Assembly: GCA_963747555.1 (NCBI GenBank)
Contig: CAVVFZ010000003.1
Coordinates: forward strand, 1 to 64,000
DNA length: 64,000 bases
Source of the DNA: DUZB01 sp963747555
GTDB lineage: Bacteria; Desulfobacterota; DSM-4660; Desulfatiglandales; Desulfatiglandaceae
Direction of reading: 5' to 3'
In this document: piece by piece, positions 27,180 to 36,679 of the stretch
Layout of the letters: every line of letters starts with the position of its first letter
Numbering within the stretch: position 1 is the stretch's first letter
Made by a program: the position numbers and the translations under genes
The notes under the pieces: model-generated
The model's input: the letters and a program-made list of their open reading frames with translations, nothing else
What the model was told of the DNA's origin: nothing
Database searches by the model: none

Positions 27180-28478
27180 CTACTCATTCGTTGAGATTTC
27201 TGCGTGCTCCTTCAGGAGATCGCCTATGGCCTTGTGAACGGCTTCATGGTCGCCCGATCCCAGGGGAAAGGACGGGCTTTTATCCAGGACTTCTCCGTTA
27301 CGGACCATCTGAATCTTTATGACGGGAATGAGATCGGCATCCCGCTGTTCAATGCCGATGGACACTTGATAGCCCGTGCCCGGTTCGTGGGGCGCGCTGG
27401 CCGGTACGACCTGGGTGAGTTGGGGAAAGAAGGTCTCGGGGGCGGATGGCTCGAGTGGTGCACAACCTATCCCCTCCCCCTTTTTTGCCTGTTCCACGCA
27501 GTTGTTGCACGAAATGCATAGGCACTTGCCGTAATCCCCTGCCTTCCATCGATTGATCAAATCCGGTTCGCAGATGAAGGGCCGGCACATGGAGATATAA
27601 TCGGCCGTCCCTTCGTTCACCAGTCTTTCGGCAACCCCGTAGGATCGTATTCCGCCCACAAGAATGAGCGGGACACGTATCTCTTTCTTGAAGGCCCTGG
27701 CTTCCTCCCGGAAGTAGGCCTCCTCCTCTTCGCTGCGAATGCCCTCTTTCATCAGATTGGGGTTGTTGAGGAGTCCGCCGCTCAATTCGATGGCGTCGAT
27801 CCCTTCTTCCTGGAGCATTCTTCCCACCTGAATCGATTCTTCCAGCTTGAGGCCGTCATCCACAAAGTCCCGGCAGTTGAGTTTCACCAGGACCGGATAT
27901 TCGGCTCCCACGACATTTCGTATCTCTTTGGTTACCTCAAGAAGCATCCTCGCCCGATTCCGGATGTCCCCACCATAATCATCCGTTCGATCGTTGTACC
28001 TGGGACAGAGCATCTGGCTCAGGAAAAACCCGTGGGCGGCAAGGATCTGAACACCGTCGAAACCAGCCCTTTTCGCCCTGCCGGCGGCCTGCCCATAGGT
28101 CTTAGCCAGGGTCCTCATCTCCTGTGCGGCCATATTCCTCACACGGGACTTTGAGAGGTAGGCTCCTCCGTACCCAAGCTGTGCGACGATATTTCCTCCA
28201 TGCTCATGAACGGTATCCGTCAGGGATTGAAGACCCGGTATAAGTTCTTCCCTGTCCATTCCAAGCTGCCGCGGCTGGTGTTGACCGTGGGGATGAACAT
28301 AGGCGTGCCCGGTGATGATCAACCCCACACCTCCTCGGGCGATTTTGGCCATCATGGCAACCATTTGTGGTGTAACAGCGCCGTCATCCGTTGCCAGGCC
28401 ATCCCATGTGGCGGAACGAATGAAACGGTTGGGCAGAACCATGCCGTTGATTTCGGAAGGTGCAAACAGACGGGTCAT
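27180..28478 (-). CDS. NADH:flavin oxidoreductase (OYE family) with C-terminal Fe-S cysteines
   Basis: 432 residues. The FMN TIM barrel is clear: LFAPSEINGMVLPNRFIRSA-TWDGLA, DGVQILAAHGFFLSQMLCPR-YNDRTDDYGG and GGIRSYGVAERLVNEGTADY-ISMCRPFI. A C-terminal Cys cluster CLCISCNNC...GIGC is the [4Fe-4S] ligand set seen in trimethylamine-dehydrogenase- and 2,4-dienoyl-CoA-reductase-like enzymes. The FAD/NAD domain of those larger proteins is absent. It may reduce an alpha,beta-unsaturated substrate or demethylate an amine. It is the last of the metabolic cluster 27-34 kb and has a paralogue at 32649. Confidence 0.9.
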   Translation of the reverse strand: MTRLFAPSEINGMVLPNRFIRSATWDGLATDDGAVTPQMVAMMAKIARGGVGLIITGHAYVHPHGQHQPRQLGMDREELIPGLQSLTDTVHEHGGNIVAQLGYGGAYLSKSRVRNMAAQEMRTLAKTYGQAAGRAKRAGFDGVQILAAHGFFLSQMLCPRYNDRTDDYGGDIRNRARMLLEVTKEIRNVVGAEYPVLVKLNCRDFVDDGLKLEESIQVGRMLQEEGIDAIELSGGLLNNPNLMKEGIRSEEEEAYFREEARAFKKEIRVPLILVGGIRSYGVAERLVNEGTADYISMCRPFICEPDLINRWKAGDYGKCLCISCNNCVEQAKKGEGIGCAPLEPSAPETFFPQLTQVVPASAPHEPGTGYQVSIGIEQRDADLIPVIKIQMVRNGEVLDKSPSFPLGSGDHEAVHKAIGDLLKEHAEISTNE

Positions 28479-28580
28479 ACAGAACTCCTTTCTGTTCGTG
28501 GTTGCATGTTATCGTGTCTTCTCCGCATCAAGAAGCCCGCAATCCCCTCATCAATCGGCCGCAACAGGGTTCGGCCCGAA

Positions 28581-29121
28581 TCACCAACCCCCAATGGGAT
28601 AATAGGGCGCCCAGGGTCCCCAAAAGCCCCACGGCCCTCCCATGGGATACCAGGGATAGGGATCATAATAGAGTGGCTGCTTCTTTCTTTTTCCACAGGT
28701 GAATCTCTTCGATTTTGATCATGGGATACAGGTAGTCCAGTTCTCCCAGCTTCATGGTCTTTGCACCCGTGACCTTGCCGGCCACGGTCACCTGTTTCCC
28801 TTTGCTGTAAATCTCGGGATCCAGAAAGCCCTTATATTCGGCCAAAAATCTCCCCCCGGACTGATCCACATTCGTCGGCCGTTCTTCCCAGTCTTTTTGG
28901 GTCTGGTAGATTTCGAGGACGGTCCCCGCGGGCGTGTTGGTGGTCTTGACAATAACTCCCGCCAGGAGGACCGTTTTCCCCACATAGGCCCGGGGGTCTT
29001 TCCTCAGATCTTCGAAAGAGAGATTGGGGTTCACCTGTTCAAGAAGGGATTTGGAGATAACCGGTGCGCATCCCGATCCCAAAAAGCCCGATAAGAGCAG
29101 CGCCAAAAATATTCTGATCAT
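28581..29121 (-). pseudogene. slp: Slp-family outer-membrane lipoprotein, one frameshift near the C-terminus
   Basis: The signal peptide and lipobox MIRIFLALLLSGFLGSGC are followed by the Slp core (LSFEDLRKDPRAYVGKTVLL-AGVIV, FLAEYKGFLDPEIYSKGKQV, GELDYLYPMIKIEEIHLW). After HLWKKKE a one-base shift near 28688 leads to a short end in frame (KEAATLL); in the other frame an aromatic Tyr/Trp/Pro tail (YYDPYPWYPMGGPWGFWGPW) follows, which is typical of Slp proteins. Slp lipoproteins sit in the outer membrane and are often stress- or starvation-induced. The shift may be a sequence error. Confidence 0.82.
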
Positions 29122-29193
29122 TGTCTTTCACCCCCAAAAGCTGAAACATAAAAACAGCAATCAGTAGAAACCCGGTAAAGAGTGTCCTTTGGT

Positions 29194-30443
29194 TTAATTG
29201 CCGGGTTTCATGTACTGCATAGTCCCATCCTGGATAACCACGACCCTTGCCTCTTCCGGATAATCCGCTTCAAGGATCGCCAAAACCTGCTCCCACGTTT
29301 TGACCGTCACAACGTCGCCCATGGGGCCGAGAAAATCGAGGCTCATGCGGTCGGGCTGGGGAGAGAAAAGGATCAGCTTTTTGACACCCAACAGATCGCG
29401 GGCGCTCGTCACCTTGGGAATGAATTGACGGCCGCCGTAATCTTTCCCCCAGGAACGAAAGACATAGTGGGGGACCTGCCCCTCCGGCGCGTCAACGATC
29501 AGGACGGCGGTTCCCACCCTGCCCGGTTTCAGCGTCATGGGGGCAAAACCAGCCGCAATGGCCGATTCATTGGCCTTCCCGTAGGCATTGCAGACGGCAA
29601 CATCATACCCACTGGCATGGGGGACCCCGTAATGTTCCCTTCCCTTTTCCGCCCCACGGGCATGGGTCTCCCTGAAAGGACCGGCAAAGAGATCGGCAAT
29701 CTCTCCCCGGCGATTGATCAGACAGTCCACCTTGAAGTTGAGACCCACCAGTATCGCCCGCGGCATCACACTCGGCCCGCATGATATTATTGTGGAAATT
29801 TCCCAACCCCGTACGACCGGGATCCCTGTGTAGCTGGTTGTGGAACTGGTTGATGGTCTCGATACCGGCCACACCAGGCATGACAATTTTGGCCCCGCCG
29901 CCAAAACCCACATGAACATGTGCACTGATGCATCCGATCCCGATCTTCAAATCACAGGCCATCACCTCGCGGTTCATCCAAAGCTCCACTCCGGTGGGAG
30001 TACGTCCCACCCGGATGCAGTTCTGAAACGGATCGTGATTATACACCGCGTAGTTTTCAACGATCTCATCCCCCAGTTTTTTCCGGGCATTGATCATATC
30101 ATAGGCCCCGTGCGCCCCCAGGGCCCATATAAATCGGATCTGATCATTTTTCCATCCCCGCCTGTTGAAGAGATGCAAGGATATGGGGCACCACCGCCTT
30201 TACAGGAGTTGGTCGCGTCATATCGTCAAACACGATGACCGCCTCCTTTTTTCCCCTGGCCATCTCCTCGAGGGGAGACCCTTCCAGGGGGTGAGCCAGC
30301 GTTTCTCTGATCTCCTCAGGAGTCAGAGCCGGCTTGTCAAATCCCGGGGAGGTCAGGTAATCCACTTCCCACCGGTCGGGAAATGTCAACTCCCGCTCCC
30401 GGTTTTCGTACCAGCGCCTTGAAGGAATGGAAATCGTTTTCAT
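29194..30443 (-). pseudogene. LarA-like nickel-dependent racemase-fold protein (DUF2088), two frameshifts
   Basis: The N-terminal frame (from 30443) reads VIVFDDMTRPTPVKAVVPHI; after a shift near 30160 comes WALGAHGAYD and HVHVGFGGGAKIVMPGVAG, the LarA signature with the His ligands and the Lys that binds the nickel-pincer cofactor in characterised lactate racemases. A second shift near 29770 leads to LVGLNFKVDCLINRRGEI and a complete C-terminus (YPEEARVVVIQDGTMQYMKP). The total is about 415 residues, family length. The substrate need not be lactate: LarA homologues racemise or epimerise various 2-hydroxy acids. It starts on the stop of the hydroxyacid dehydrogenase (TGATG), implying joint action on a 2-hydroxy acid. 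Confidence 0.85.
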
Positions 30444-31486
30444 CAGCCTTTCACCTCTTCCTTAAACCTATTCCCCCACTTTCCAAGCCACCGATCCTTT
30501 ATCTCCGGGTTCAACCCATACAGGGGCCATTCTCCCTTGAGCGCGGCGACCACCTGCGGCATCGGTTTGTAAAACAGTTCCGCATAGGCGGCCGTGGAGT
30601 AGTAGGCACTGTGACCGGTAAGGATGACGTTGGGCATCTTGAGAAGCGGGTTATCGGCTTTTATGGGTTCTTCTGCGGTCACATCAATCCCCGCTCCGGC
30701 GATGAGCCCCTCCTCCAGGGCCCTGATGAGGGAGGGTTCATCCACACATCTTCCCCTTGCCGTATTGATGAAGTAGCAGGTGGGTTTCATCTGCTTGAAA
30801 GCCTGGTCATCGAACATATTTTCCGTCTCCGCGGTCAGAGGCGTGTGGAGGGAAATAAAGTCCGATTCCTTGAGCAAGGTGCCGAAATCCACCGGATGCA
30901 CCCCGTGGCTTTCCATTACCCCGTCCAGGACGTAAGGGTCGTAGGCGATTACCCGCATCCCAAGCCCTTTCGCTTTCAGCGCCGTGGCCGTGCCGATCTT
31001 TCCCATGCCGACGATGCCGAGGGTCTGATCGCTCATCCGGAACATGGGATATCCGATCTCCTTTATGGCGTTTCCGCCGCCGGTGAAGTTGATTTGCCGC
31101 TCTCTTACCGCCCTGTCGATGAGGGGTATCTTATGCCCCAGGGACAGCATGAGTCCTATGGTCAAACCCGATACCTCGTCCAGACAGTAATCGGGGACAT
31201 TGGTTACGGCTATTCCCAATTCGGTGGCGGCGGCAAGGTCGACCCTGTCGTACCCGATGGCAATCCCCGCAAGGATGCGACAGTTTTTCAGGCTTTCAAG
31301 CACCCGGCGGGTAAAAGGTTGCACCGCGACAACCCCTATTACCGCGTCGGCATCCCGTGTATTCTTGATAATTTCATCCTCTGTCGGCCAGACTCCTTTG
31401 ATGAGACTGGCATCAAGGCTTTCAATCAGGGCTTCTCCATGATCGACACCAGGTACCGCATACGTATGCACCACTTTAAAGGTCAT
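30443..31486 (-). CDS. D-isomer-specific 2-hydroxyacid dehydrogenase
   Basis: 348 residues from the ATG at 31486 (MTFKVVHTYAVPGVDHGEAL). The NAD-binding Rossmann motif is GIVGMGKIGTATALKAKGLG. Catalytic residues of the D-2-hydroxyacid dehydrogenase family are visible: Arg in NTARGRCVDEPSL, Glu in AGIDVTAEEP and His in VILTGHSAYYS. It should reduce a 2-oxo acid or oxidise the matching D-2-hydroxy acid. Its stop shares TGATG with the LarA-like start, suggesting that the dehydrogenase and the racemase handle the two enantiomers of the same acid. Confidence 0.9.
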   Translation of the reverse strand: MTFKVVHTYAVPGVDHGEALIESLDASLIKGVWPTEDEIIKNTRDADAVIGVVAVQPFTRRVLESLKNCRILAGIAIGYDRVDLAAATELGIAVTNVPDYCLDEVSGLTIGLMLSLGHKIPLIDRAVRERQINFTGGGNAIKEIGYPMFRMSDQTLGIVGMGKIGTATALKAKGLGMRVIAYDPYVLDGVMESHGVHPVDFGTLLKESDFISLHTPLTAETENMFDDQAFKQMKPTCYFINTARGRCVDEPSLIRALEEGLIAGAGIDVTAEEPIKADNPLLKMPNVILTGHSAYYSTAAYAELFYKPMPQVVAALKGEWPLYGLNPEIKDRWLGKWGNRFKEEVKG

Positions 31487-31511
31487 CCTATGTCTCCTTC
31501 CATTACAACGC

Positions 31512-32603
31512 TTAAACCGTCTCGGATCCGCCTCGCCCGACATCCTTTTCCCGGGCATTGACTTTGAATCCATATTTTTCCTTGATTCTTTCAGATATTT
31601 CCCGTGTCATCTCAAATACATGGTCAGACTGTTCAATGGTTAAAAGGACCGTTTCGCAGGATGGGAGAACCCATGAAGACCGTGCCAGTTTTTCTTCATC
31701 AACACCACTCTTGACGAACAACCCCATCCCGTCTTCCAGTTTCTTGAGCAGGCTATGAACATTCTCTCTCACCAGGAGATCTTCTATAACCGGAACTATC
31801 CCCCAACCGATCATACCGCCTCTATCAAGAAACTCATTAAATTCCCTCGCGTATAATGCGGCTTTATCGGCATAATTATATGCGTCAAAATTTATGATAT
31901 CCACTTGGGCATCCACCAGCAGGGTCCAGTCGATGTTGGCGCAGCAGTGCACCCACGTGTGGCACGAAAGGTCTTTAAAACCTCCGTTGAGGGCATCGAT
32001 CACATCCTGCCGTGATCCGGTCCCCCCTGCCGCCGTGAAATTGACAAGGGACGGCTCAGGCTGGTCGCAGATAATTCCTATTCCGGGAAGTGTTTCTCTT
32101 ATCTTTCTTTCCATCCATCTCGACTTCATATTTATGCCTTTGATCAACATATCCCGCATTGTCTCATGGTGGATGACGGGGGTCCCGTCCATCTGCCTGA
32201 TGGAATCACCCAACACAATCGGTCCGCCGATCTGGAACGCCACCCATTTCAACCCGGAAAGTCCGGCTTCCTTTATTTTATCAAGCATCATGCTGAAAGA
32301 CGGTGTTTTCTCCTCAGAAATAGCAAAATAATCCAGATCCTCTCCTTCTACGCTTTCATAAAAGGCGAGCACATCTTCTTCTCTCTCTTCGGGAGGAACC
32401 ATCAGTATCTGACCCTTTTCCCGGTTGATTTCAATGCATGGCACCCCTTGAAGCATCCATCGAATACTCCTGGTCATGATCGGTAAGCGCGGGGCTTCCG
32501 GAAAATTCTTCAATATGACATCGGCCGCATATTCCACATCACGATAGGGAACCGCCCCCATCATGGTAGCCGCGAACTCGGGTTGTTGCTTCAATTTTCT
32601 CAT
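31512..32603 (-). CDS. MetE/UroD-like zinc methyltransferase-fold protein
   Basis: 363 residues, a cobalamin-independent methionine-synthase-like (or uroporphyrinogen-decarboxylase-like) TIM barrel. Candidate zinc ligands are the His and Cys of CHTWVHCCANIDW and the Cys of VLPSCETVLL, with the barrel strands VAFQIGGPIVLGDS, GIGIICDQPEPS and QVDIINFDAYNY. It contains MetE-like order but no methionine-synthase N-terminal domain. Such proteins transfer methyl groups from a small donor to a thiol or corrinoid. It sits between the hydroxyacid dehydrogenase and OYE-2 genes and may accept methyl from a substrate handled there. Confidence 0.78.
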   Translation of the reverse strand: MRKLKQQPEFAATMMGAVPYRDVEYAADVILKNFPEAPRLPIMTRSIRWMLQGVPCIEINREKGQILMVPPEEREEDVLAFYESVEGEDLDYFAISEEKTPSFSMMLDKIKEAGLSGLKWVAFQIGGPIVLGDSIRQMDGTPVIHHETMRDMLIKGINMKSRWMERKIRETLPGIGIICDQPEPSLVNFTAAGGTGSRQDVIDALNGGFKDLSCHTWVHCCANIDWTLLVDAQVDIINFDAYNYADKAALYAREFNEFLDRGGMIGWGIVPVIEDLLVRENVHSLLKKLEDGMGLFVKSGVDEEKLARSSWVLPSCETVLLTIEQSDHVFEMTREISERIKEKYGFKVNAREKDVGRGGSETV

Positions 32604-32648
32604 GGGTCATCTCCTCGCTTTAAAACGACACGCAAAACTTTCCCCTTC

Positions 32649-33795
32649 TTAACGGTCCGCTCCCGAATCCGCGATCTTCTTCCTCCTCTTCACCTCCTGC
32701 ATGCACTGCAACCGATTTCCCTTCAAAATGGTGTCATAGCATTGGTTGCAGGAAATACAGGTGGGCTTGTAACCGGGATCTTCTCTCCATTTGTTTACGA
32801 TGAACGGTTCCCGTATCAAAGGCCGGCACAAGGAGACAAAATCGGCATCACCTTTCTCAACCGCCTCTTCCATGGAGGAAAAGGTCCGCAGGCCCCCCAC
32901 CATCATGACCGGGATGTCCACCTCCCCTTTGATGACCTTGCACCATTCCCGAAAATAGGCCTCACGCTCGGGACGATTGATTTTTGTCCTAAACTCGGTT
33001 CCCTCATAGTGTTTCTCCCCTCAGCCCCGAGCTGATCTCGATGGCGTCAAGTCCCCTTTCGCTCAGGGACCGGGCCGCCAATGCCCCCTCGCGAAAGGAA
33101 AGCCCTCCGGGAAAACAGTCCTCCACGCCCAGTTTCATAAAAAGGGGATAGTCTTCTCCCACCTTGGCCCTTATATCTCGTAAAATTTCACGGTGGAGAC
33201 GTAAACGGTTCTCCAGAGTCCCTCCCCACTGATCCTCTCGACGGTTCAGATACGGAGAAAGAAACTGGCTCAACAGGTAGGCATGGGCCCCGTGCACCTG
33301 GACGGCATCAAAACCGGCCTCTTTAACCCTTCTTGCCCCATCTCCGAACGCACCGACCACTTCGGAAATTTCCTCCCCGGTCATGGACCGGTACGGTTTA
33401 TCGAAATAGGGATCATCCGGGACAACCGAAGGACTCAGGGCTTCACGGTTTCCGGTCACTAAAAATCTTGCCCCTTCCCTGCCGGCATGAAAGAGCTGGA
33501 TCGCGATTTTGGCCCCCAAGTCATGCACGGCCGAGGAAAGCCTCCTGAGGCCCGGGATACAGTCATCGCTTGCCACCGAATTCTGGATTGGAGAAATCTG
33601 ACCGGAATCGTGCACATGGCAGATACCCGTAACGATCAGCCCCGTCCCACCCCTTGCAAGATCCTCAAAAAACCGGATCTGGTCGTCCGTCACATGTCCT
33701 TTTTGATCCGCGTAACCGTCATAGGTTGCAGACCTCACAAAGCGGTTCTTCAGTTCCATCCCATTTATCACCATCGGTTCAAACAGAATACTCAT
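32649..33795 (-). pseudogene. NADH:flavin oxidoreductase (OYE family) 2, one frameshift
   Basis: The N-terminal 260 residues (ILFEPMVINGMELKNRFVRS-ATYDGYA, GFDAVQVHGAHAYLLSQFLS) end in SGLRGETL and a stop; a shift near 33014 continues EGTEFRTKINRPEREAYFRE, then GGLRTFSSMEEAVEKGDADF-VSLCRPLI and the Cys cluster CISCNQC...LQC. It is a paralogue of 27180-28478 without the C-terminal extension. If the frameshift is a sequencing slip the enzyme is complete at about 380 residues. Confidence 0.86.
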
Positions 33796-33877
33796 GTTCC
33801 ATTCCTCCCATACTACCGGCAGATCCCGTAGCGGATCCGCGGTTGACTTTTATTTAGCTACGGCCGAAATGAACCTG

Positions 33878-34942
33878 TCACGATACCCTGCTCCCCGAGA
33901 CAATCTTCCAGGCCAGGTCGGCTAAGAATCGTCCATATTTACCATAGTCCTTTGCCTTGTCGGAACTGGCAATTCCGTCAAGCCCCCGCTTATAAACACC
34001 CTGCACGATAGCGGCGAGGCGAAACATACTAAAACCGATAAAAAATTTCCAGTTGTCGATCGACTTCCGTCCAGTTCGCCGGCAATAGGCGGCAACGTAA
34101 TCCTTTTCTTCGGGGATGCCCCAGTCAGTAAGATCGAGGCCCTTATAGCCGGAAAACCGATCCGCCGTCACCGGGATATAGTAGTTTATGCAATTGTACG
34201 CAAGATCTGCAAGGGGATGACCAAGGGTTGAGAGTTCCCAGTCCAACACGGCTACCACACGGGGTTCGGTGGGATGGATGACCAAATTTTCAAGACGGAA
34301 GTCACCATGGACGACGGCAGCGCTTTCATCGCCCGGGATATTCTTCTCCAGCCATTTAATCAAATAGTCCATGGCCTGCATATCATCGGTTTTTGAGGCC
34401 AAATACTGTTGGGTCCATCGACCCACTTGTCGCGCCATGTAATTACCCGGTTTCCCGTAATCGACCAGCCCCAGGGCTTTCCAGTTCACCAGATGGATCT
34501 TGGCAAGCGTGTCATTCATGGCATCAAAGATAGCCGATCGCTCTTCGGCGTCTGAAGCCGTAATCGCAGCAACATTCCTGAAAATCCGTCCCACCACCCG
34601 GTTCATGACATAAAAAGGGGTGCCGATAATAGAATCATCCTTACACAGGAGCAGTGCCTCCGGGACCGGAACATCTGTCTCTTGAAGGGCTACCATAATT
34701 CTGTATTCGCGATCAACCGCATGCGCCGAAGGGAGCAGTTTACCGGGGGGCTTTTTACGCAGGACATACTCCTTTCCACCGGCCGACAGAAGAAATGTCG
34801 GATTGGACTGTCCGAATTCAAACTGGCTGACTTTCAGTTCCCCTGAAAAGCCTTTCAAATTTGCCTTTAAGTAAGCGGCCAGCATGTTTTCATCAAAACG
34901 ATGAGCAGGCCTTACCTTTGTGATCTCTTCTTTCAATTTCAT
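33878..34942 (-). CDS. APH-fold phosphotransferase (ACAD10-type)
   Basis: 354 residues. The kinase-like fold shows YVLRKKPPGKLLPSAHAVDR-EYRIM (ATP-binding lysine region), VVHGDFRLENLVIHP (catalytic loop with HGD...N) and VVAVLDWELSTLGHPLADLA-YN (metal-binding DWE). This subgroup of aminoglycoside-phosphotransferase-like proteins is usually coupled to acyl-CoA dehydrogenases that act on 4-hydroxy acids. Here no ACAD is directly adjacent; one lies at 41.7 kb. It probably phosphorylates a hydroxyl group of an acyl or hydroxy-acid intermediate. It is the first gene of the minus-strand cluster. Confidence 0.88.
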   Translation of the reverse strand: MKLKEEITKVRPAHRFDENMLAAYLKANLKGFSGELKVSQFEFGQSNPTFLLSAGGKEYVLRKKPPGKLLPSAHAVDREYRIMVALQETDVPVPEALLLCKDDSIIGTPFYVMNRVVGRIFRNVAAITASDAEERSAIFDAMNDTLAKIHLVNWKALGLVDYGKPGNYMARQVGRWTQQYLASKTDDMQAMDYLIKWLEKNIPGDESAAVVHGDFRLENLVIHPTEPRVVAVLDWELSTLGHPLADLAYNCINYYIPVTADRFSGYKGLDLTDWGIPEEKDYVAAYCRRTGRKSIDNWKFFIGFSMFRLAAIVQGVYKRGLDGIASSDKAKDYGKYGRFLADLAWKIVSGSRVS

Positions 34943-35055
34943 GCGTGTTCCTTTTAAAGACGGCGAAACGACGGTGATGGGTGTCGGGGTTGTATGTCAT
35001 TCGGTAGGCCTGAACAAATGCGTCATTCAGTGCGCGTTTCCTTTCCTTCCTGGAT

Positions 35056-36201
35056 TCAGATGAAATTCTTAAACCACGGGCCGCTCAGTTTGGGTTTTCC
35101 CACCAACTGGGGCACGAACCTGTTTAAAAGATATATCAAGGGAATGCAGGCCGCAAGGCTTATAACGGTCATCAGACAGCCCACCCAAAAGACAGTCAAG
35201 CCGGAGCCGGAAAGGGTATCCAGGACCCATTTGGCCACCGGACCATTGATATAGTGATAAAAAATGCCGTTGAGGCACATGAGAATCAAGGTGTTTTGCC
35301 CCATCCAGACTATGGTCTTTTGCGACGGTGTGATTTTGCCGAGAAAAAACAGCAGGAAACAGCCCGCGACCGCAGTAACAGGAAACCACAGGAAATTTCC
35401 GTGCGAGGCGAACATGATCACCACCGCATCATAATAGTTAAAATTGAAAGGCCCTTTGTTCAATCTGTAGGTGAAGAGGACAATAAGGAAAGTGATCACC
35501 ACGCCCGGGACCAATATCCTGAGGGAGATCTTCTCCACGAGAAACTTCTTGCGCCTCAGATAGATGCCCATCAAATAAAAGGCATACATGGTAACGGCTT
35601 CATGGATGAAGAGATAATTCCATCCGACCACCCTTCCCTTGAGTGGATTAAAGATGTCCAGTTCCAAATTGAGCCAGTATCCCACCACGTAAAACATAAC
35701 GGCGCCGATCACGATTTTCGAATTGGATTTTAAAAATCGAAACGCACCGTAGTGGACCAGTTCAACGGAAAACAACATAAGGATAAACCAGGACGGAACA
35801 CAAAACACCGGTATTCCAAAGGCGGTATCCAGAAGACCTTTCAGATATCCTTCAACGCTCGGCAGCTTTACGTTATAGAAGTCCCCGGGGAAGAAAACGG
35901 ACAGCACCATGAATACGGCGGTAAAAAACAGGAAAGGGAGAAGACGGGAAATGACACGGCGTTTTACATATCGTCCAAAAGGTAATTCGATATCACTTTC
36001 CCTGATCACATAGCCTGCCAGAACAAAAAAGACAACCATGTGAAAGGAGTAGATGAATTTGTATTGGGTGGCGCCGGCCGGGTTCTTGAGCAGCATGAAC
36101 CGCTCGATAAAATGTCCGTAAAAGACCAGAGCCATGGCGTAAAACCGCGCCACATCAATCGCGAGAATTCGTCCTTTTCCCAACTCCGTTTCCCTGCTCA
36201 T
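35056..36201 (-). CDS. Acyltransferase-3 family membrane protein
   Basis: 381 residues with about ten hydrophobic segments and the family start ILAIDVARFYAMALVFYGHF, followed by FSHM-like YSFHMVVFFVLAGYVI with the conserved His. These integral inner-membrane proteins O-acylate sugars, peptidoglycan or lipids. No polysaccharide genes are nearby, so the substrate is unknown. It is separated by 113 bp from the phosphotransferase gene and could have its own promoter. Confidence 0.88.
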   Translation of the reverse strand: MSRETELGKGRILAIDVARFYAMALVFYGHFIERFMLLKNPAGATQYKFIYSFHMVVFFVLAGYVIRESDIELPFGRYVKRRVISRLLPFLFFTAVFMVLSVFFPGDFYNVKLPSVEGYLKGLLDTAFGIPVFCVPSWFILMLFSVELVHYGAFRFLKSNSKIVIGAVMFYVVGYWLNLELDIFNPLKGRVVGWNYLFIHEAVTMYAFYLMGIYLRRKKFLVEKISLRILVPGVVITFLIVLFTYRLNKGPFNFNYYDAVVIMFASHGNFLWFPVTAVAGCFLLFFLGKITPSQKTIVWMGQNTLILMCLNGIFYHYINGPVAKWVLDTLSGSGLTVFWVGCLMTVISLAACIPLIYLLNRFVPQLVGKPKLSGPWFKNFI

Positions 36202-36237
36202 CAGCTGCCTACCTCATCATGTTAAACTTCCTTTATC

Positions 36238-36362
36238 CAAATCGGCATCGGGATTGCCATCGGGATTGCCATCGGCATCGCCATGGGCGGTGAAGAGCAG
36301 GAACAATGAGCAGTTCGATTCCTATTTCGATCCTGATAGCGATTCTGATCCTGCTCCTTCCC
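36238..36362. repeat. Degenerate 6/12-bp tandem repeats
   Basis: Copies of a 12-mer related to ATCGGGATTGCC (36240-36285) followed by TTCGATCCTGATAGCGATTC-like units to about 36362. No gene is supported in 36202-36679; the rest of this stretch is unassigned leader of the efflux genes. Confidence 0.6.
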
Positions 36363-36679
36363 TCGCTCCAGCGTGGGAATGCATATGATTTTGTCTCGAT
36401 ATGCCAGACCGCCGGCAAGAGTCGAAGCCGATGCCAAAAAGCAAGCCCAAAATATATACTGTCCCAGTCTGCGAGGGGTCAACAAAAATCGCGGAGACCT
36501 TTTGCCACGAATGAACAGGAAGTCGATGGCCTCCTTTGCTTTTTGAGCTATTGAAAATTCCTGCCGATGTGGTATGGTGGCCGCGTTTACTGCTTGGTTG
36601 TCTGGATGGAAATTTGGAAATAGTGGATATTGAGAAGATCAACAAAGGATTTTAAACCGGTACTTGGAGGAGGTTATTG

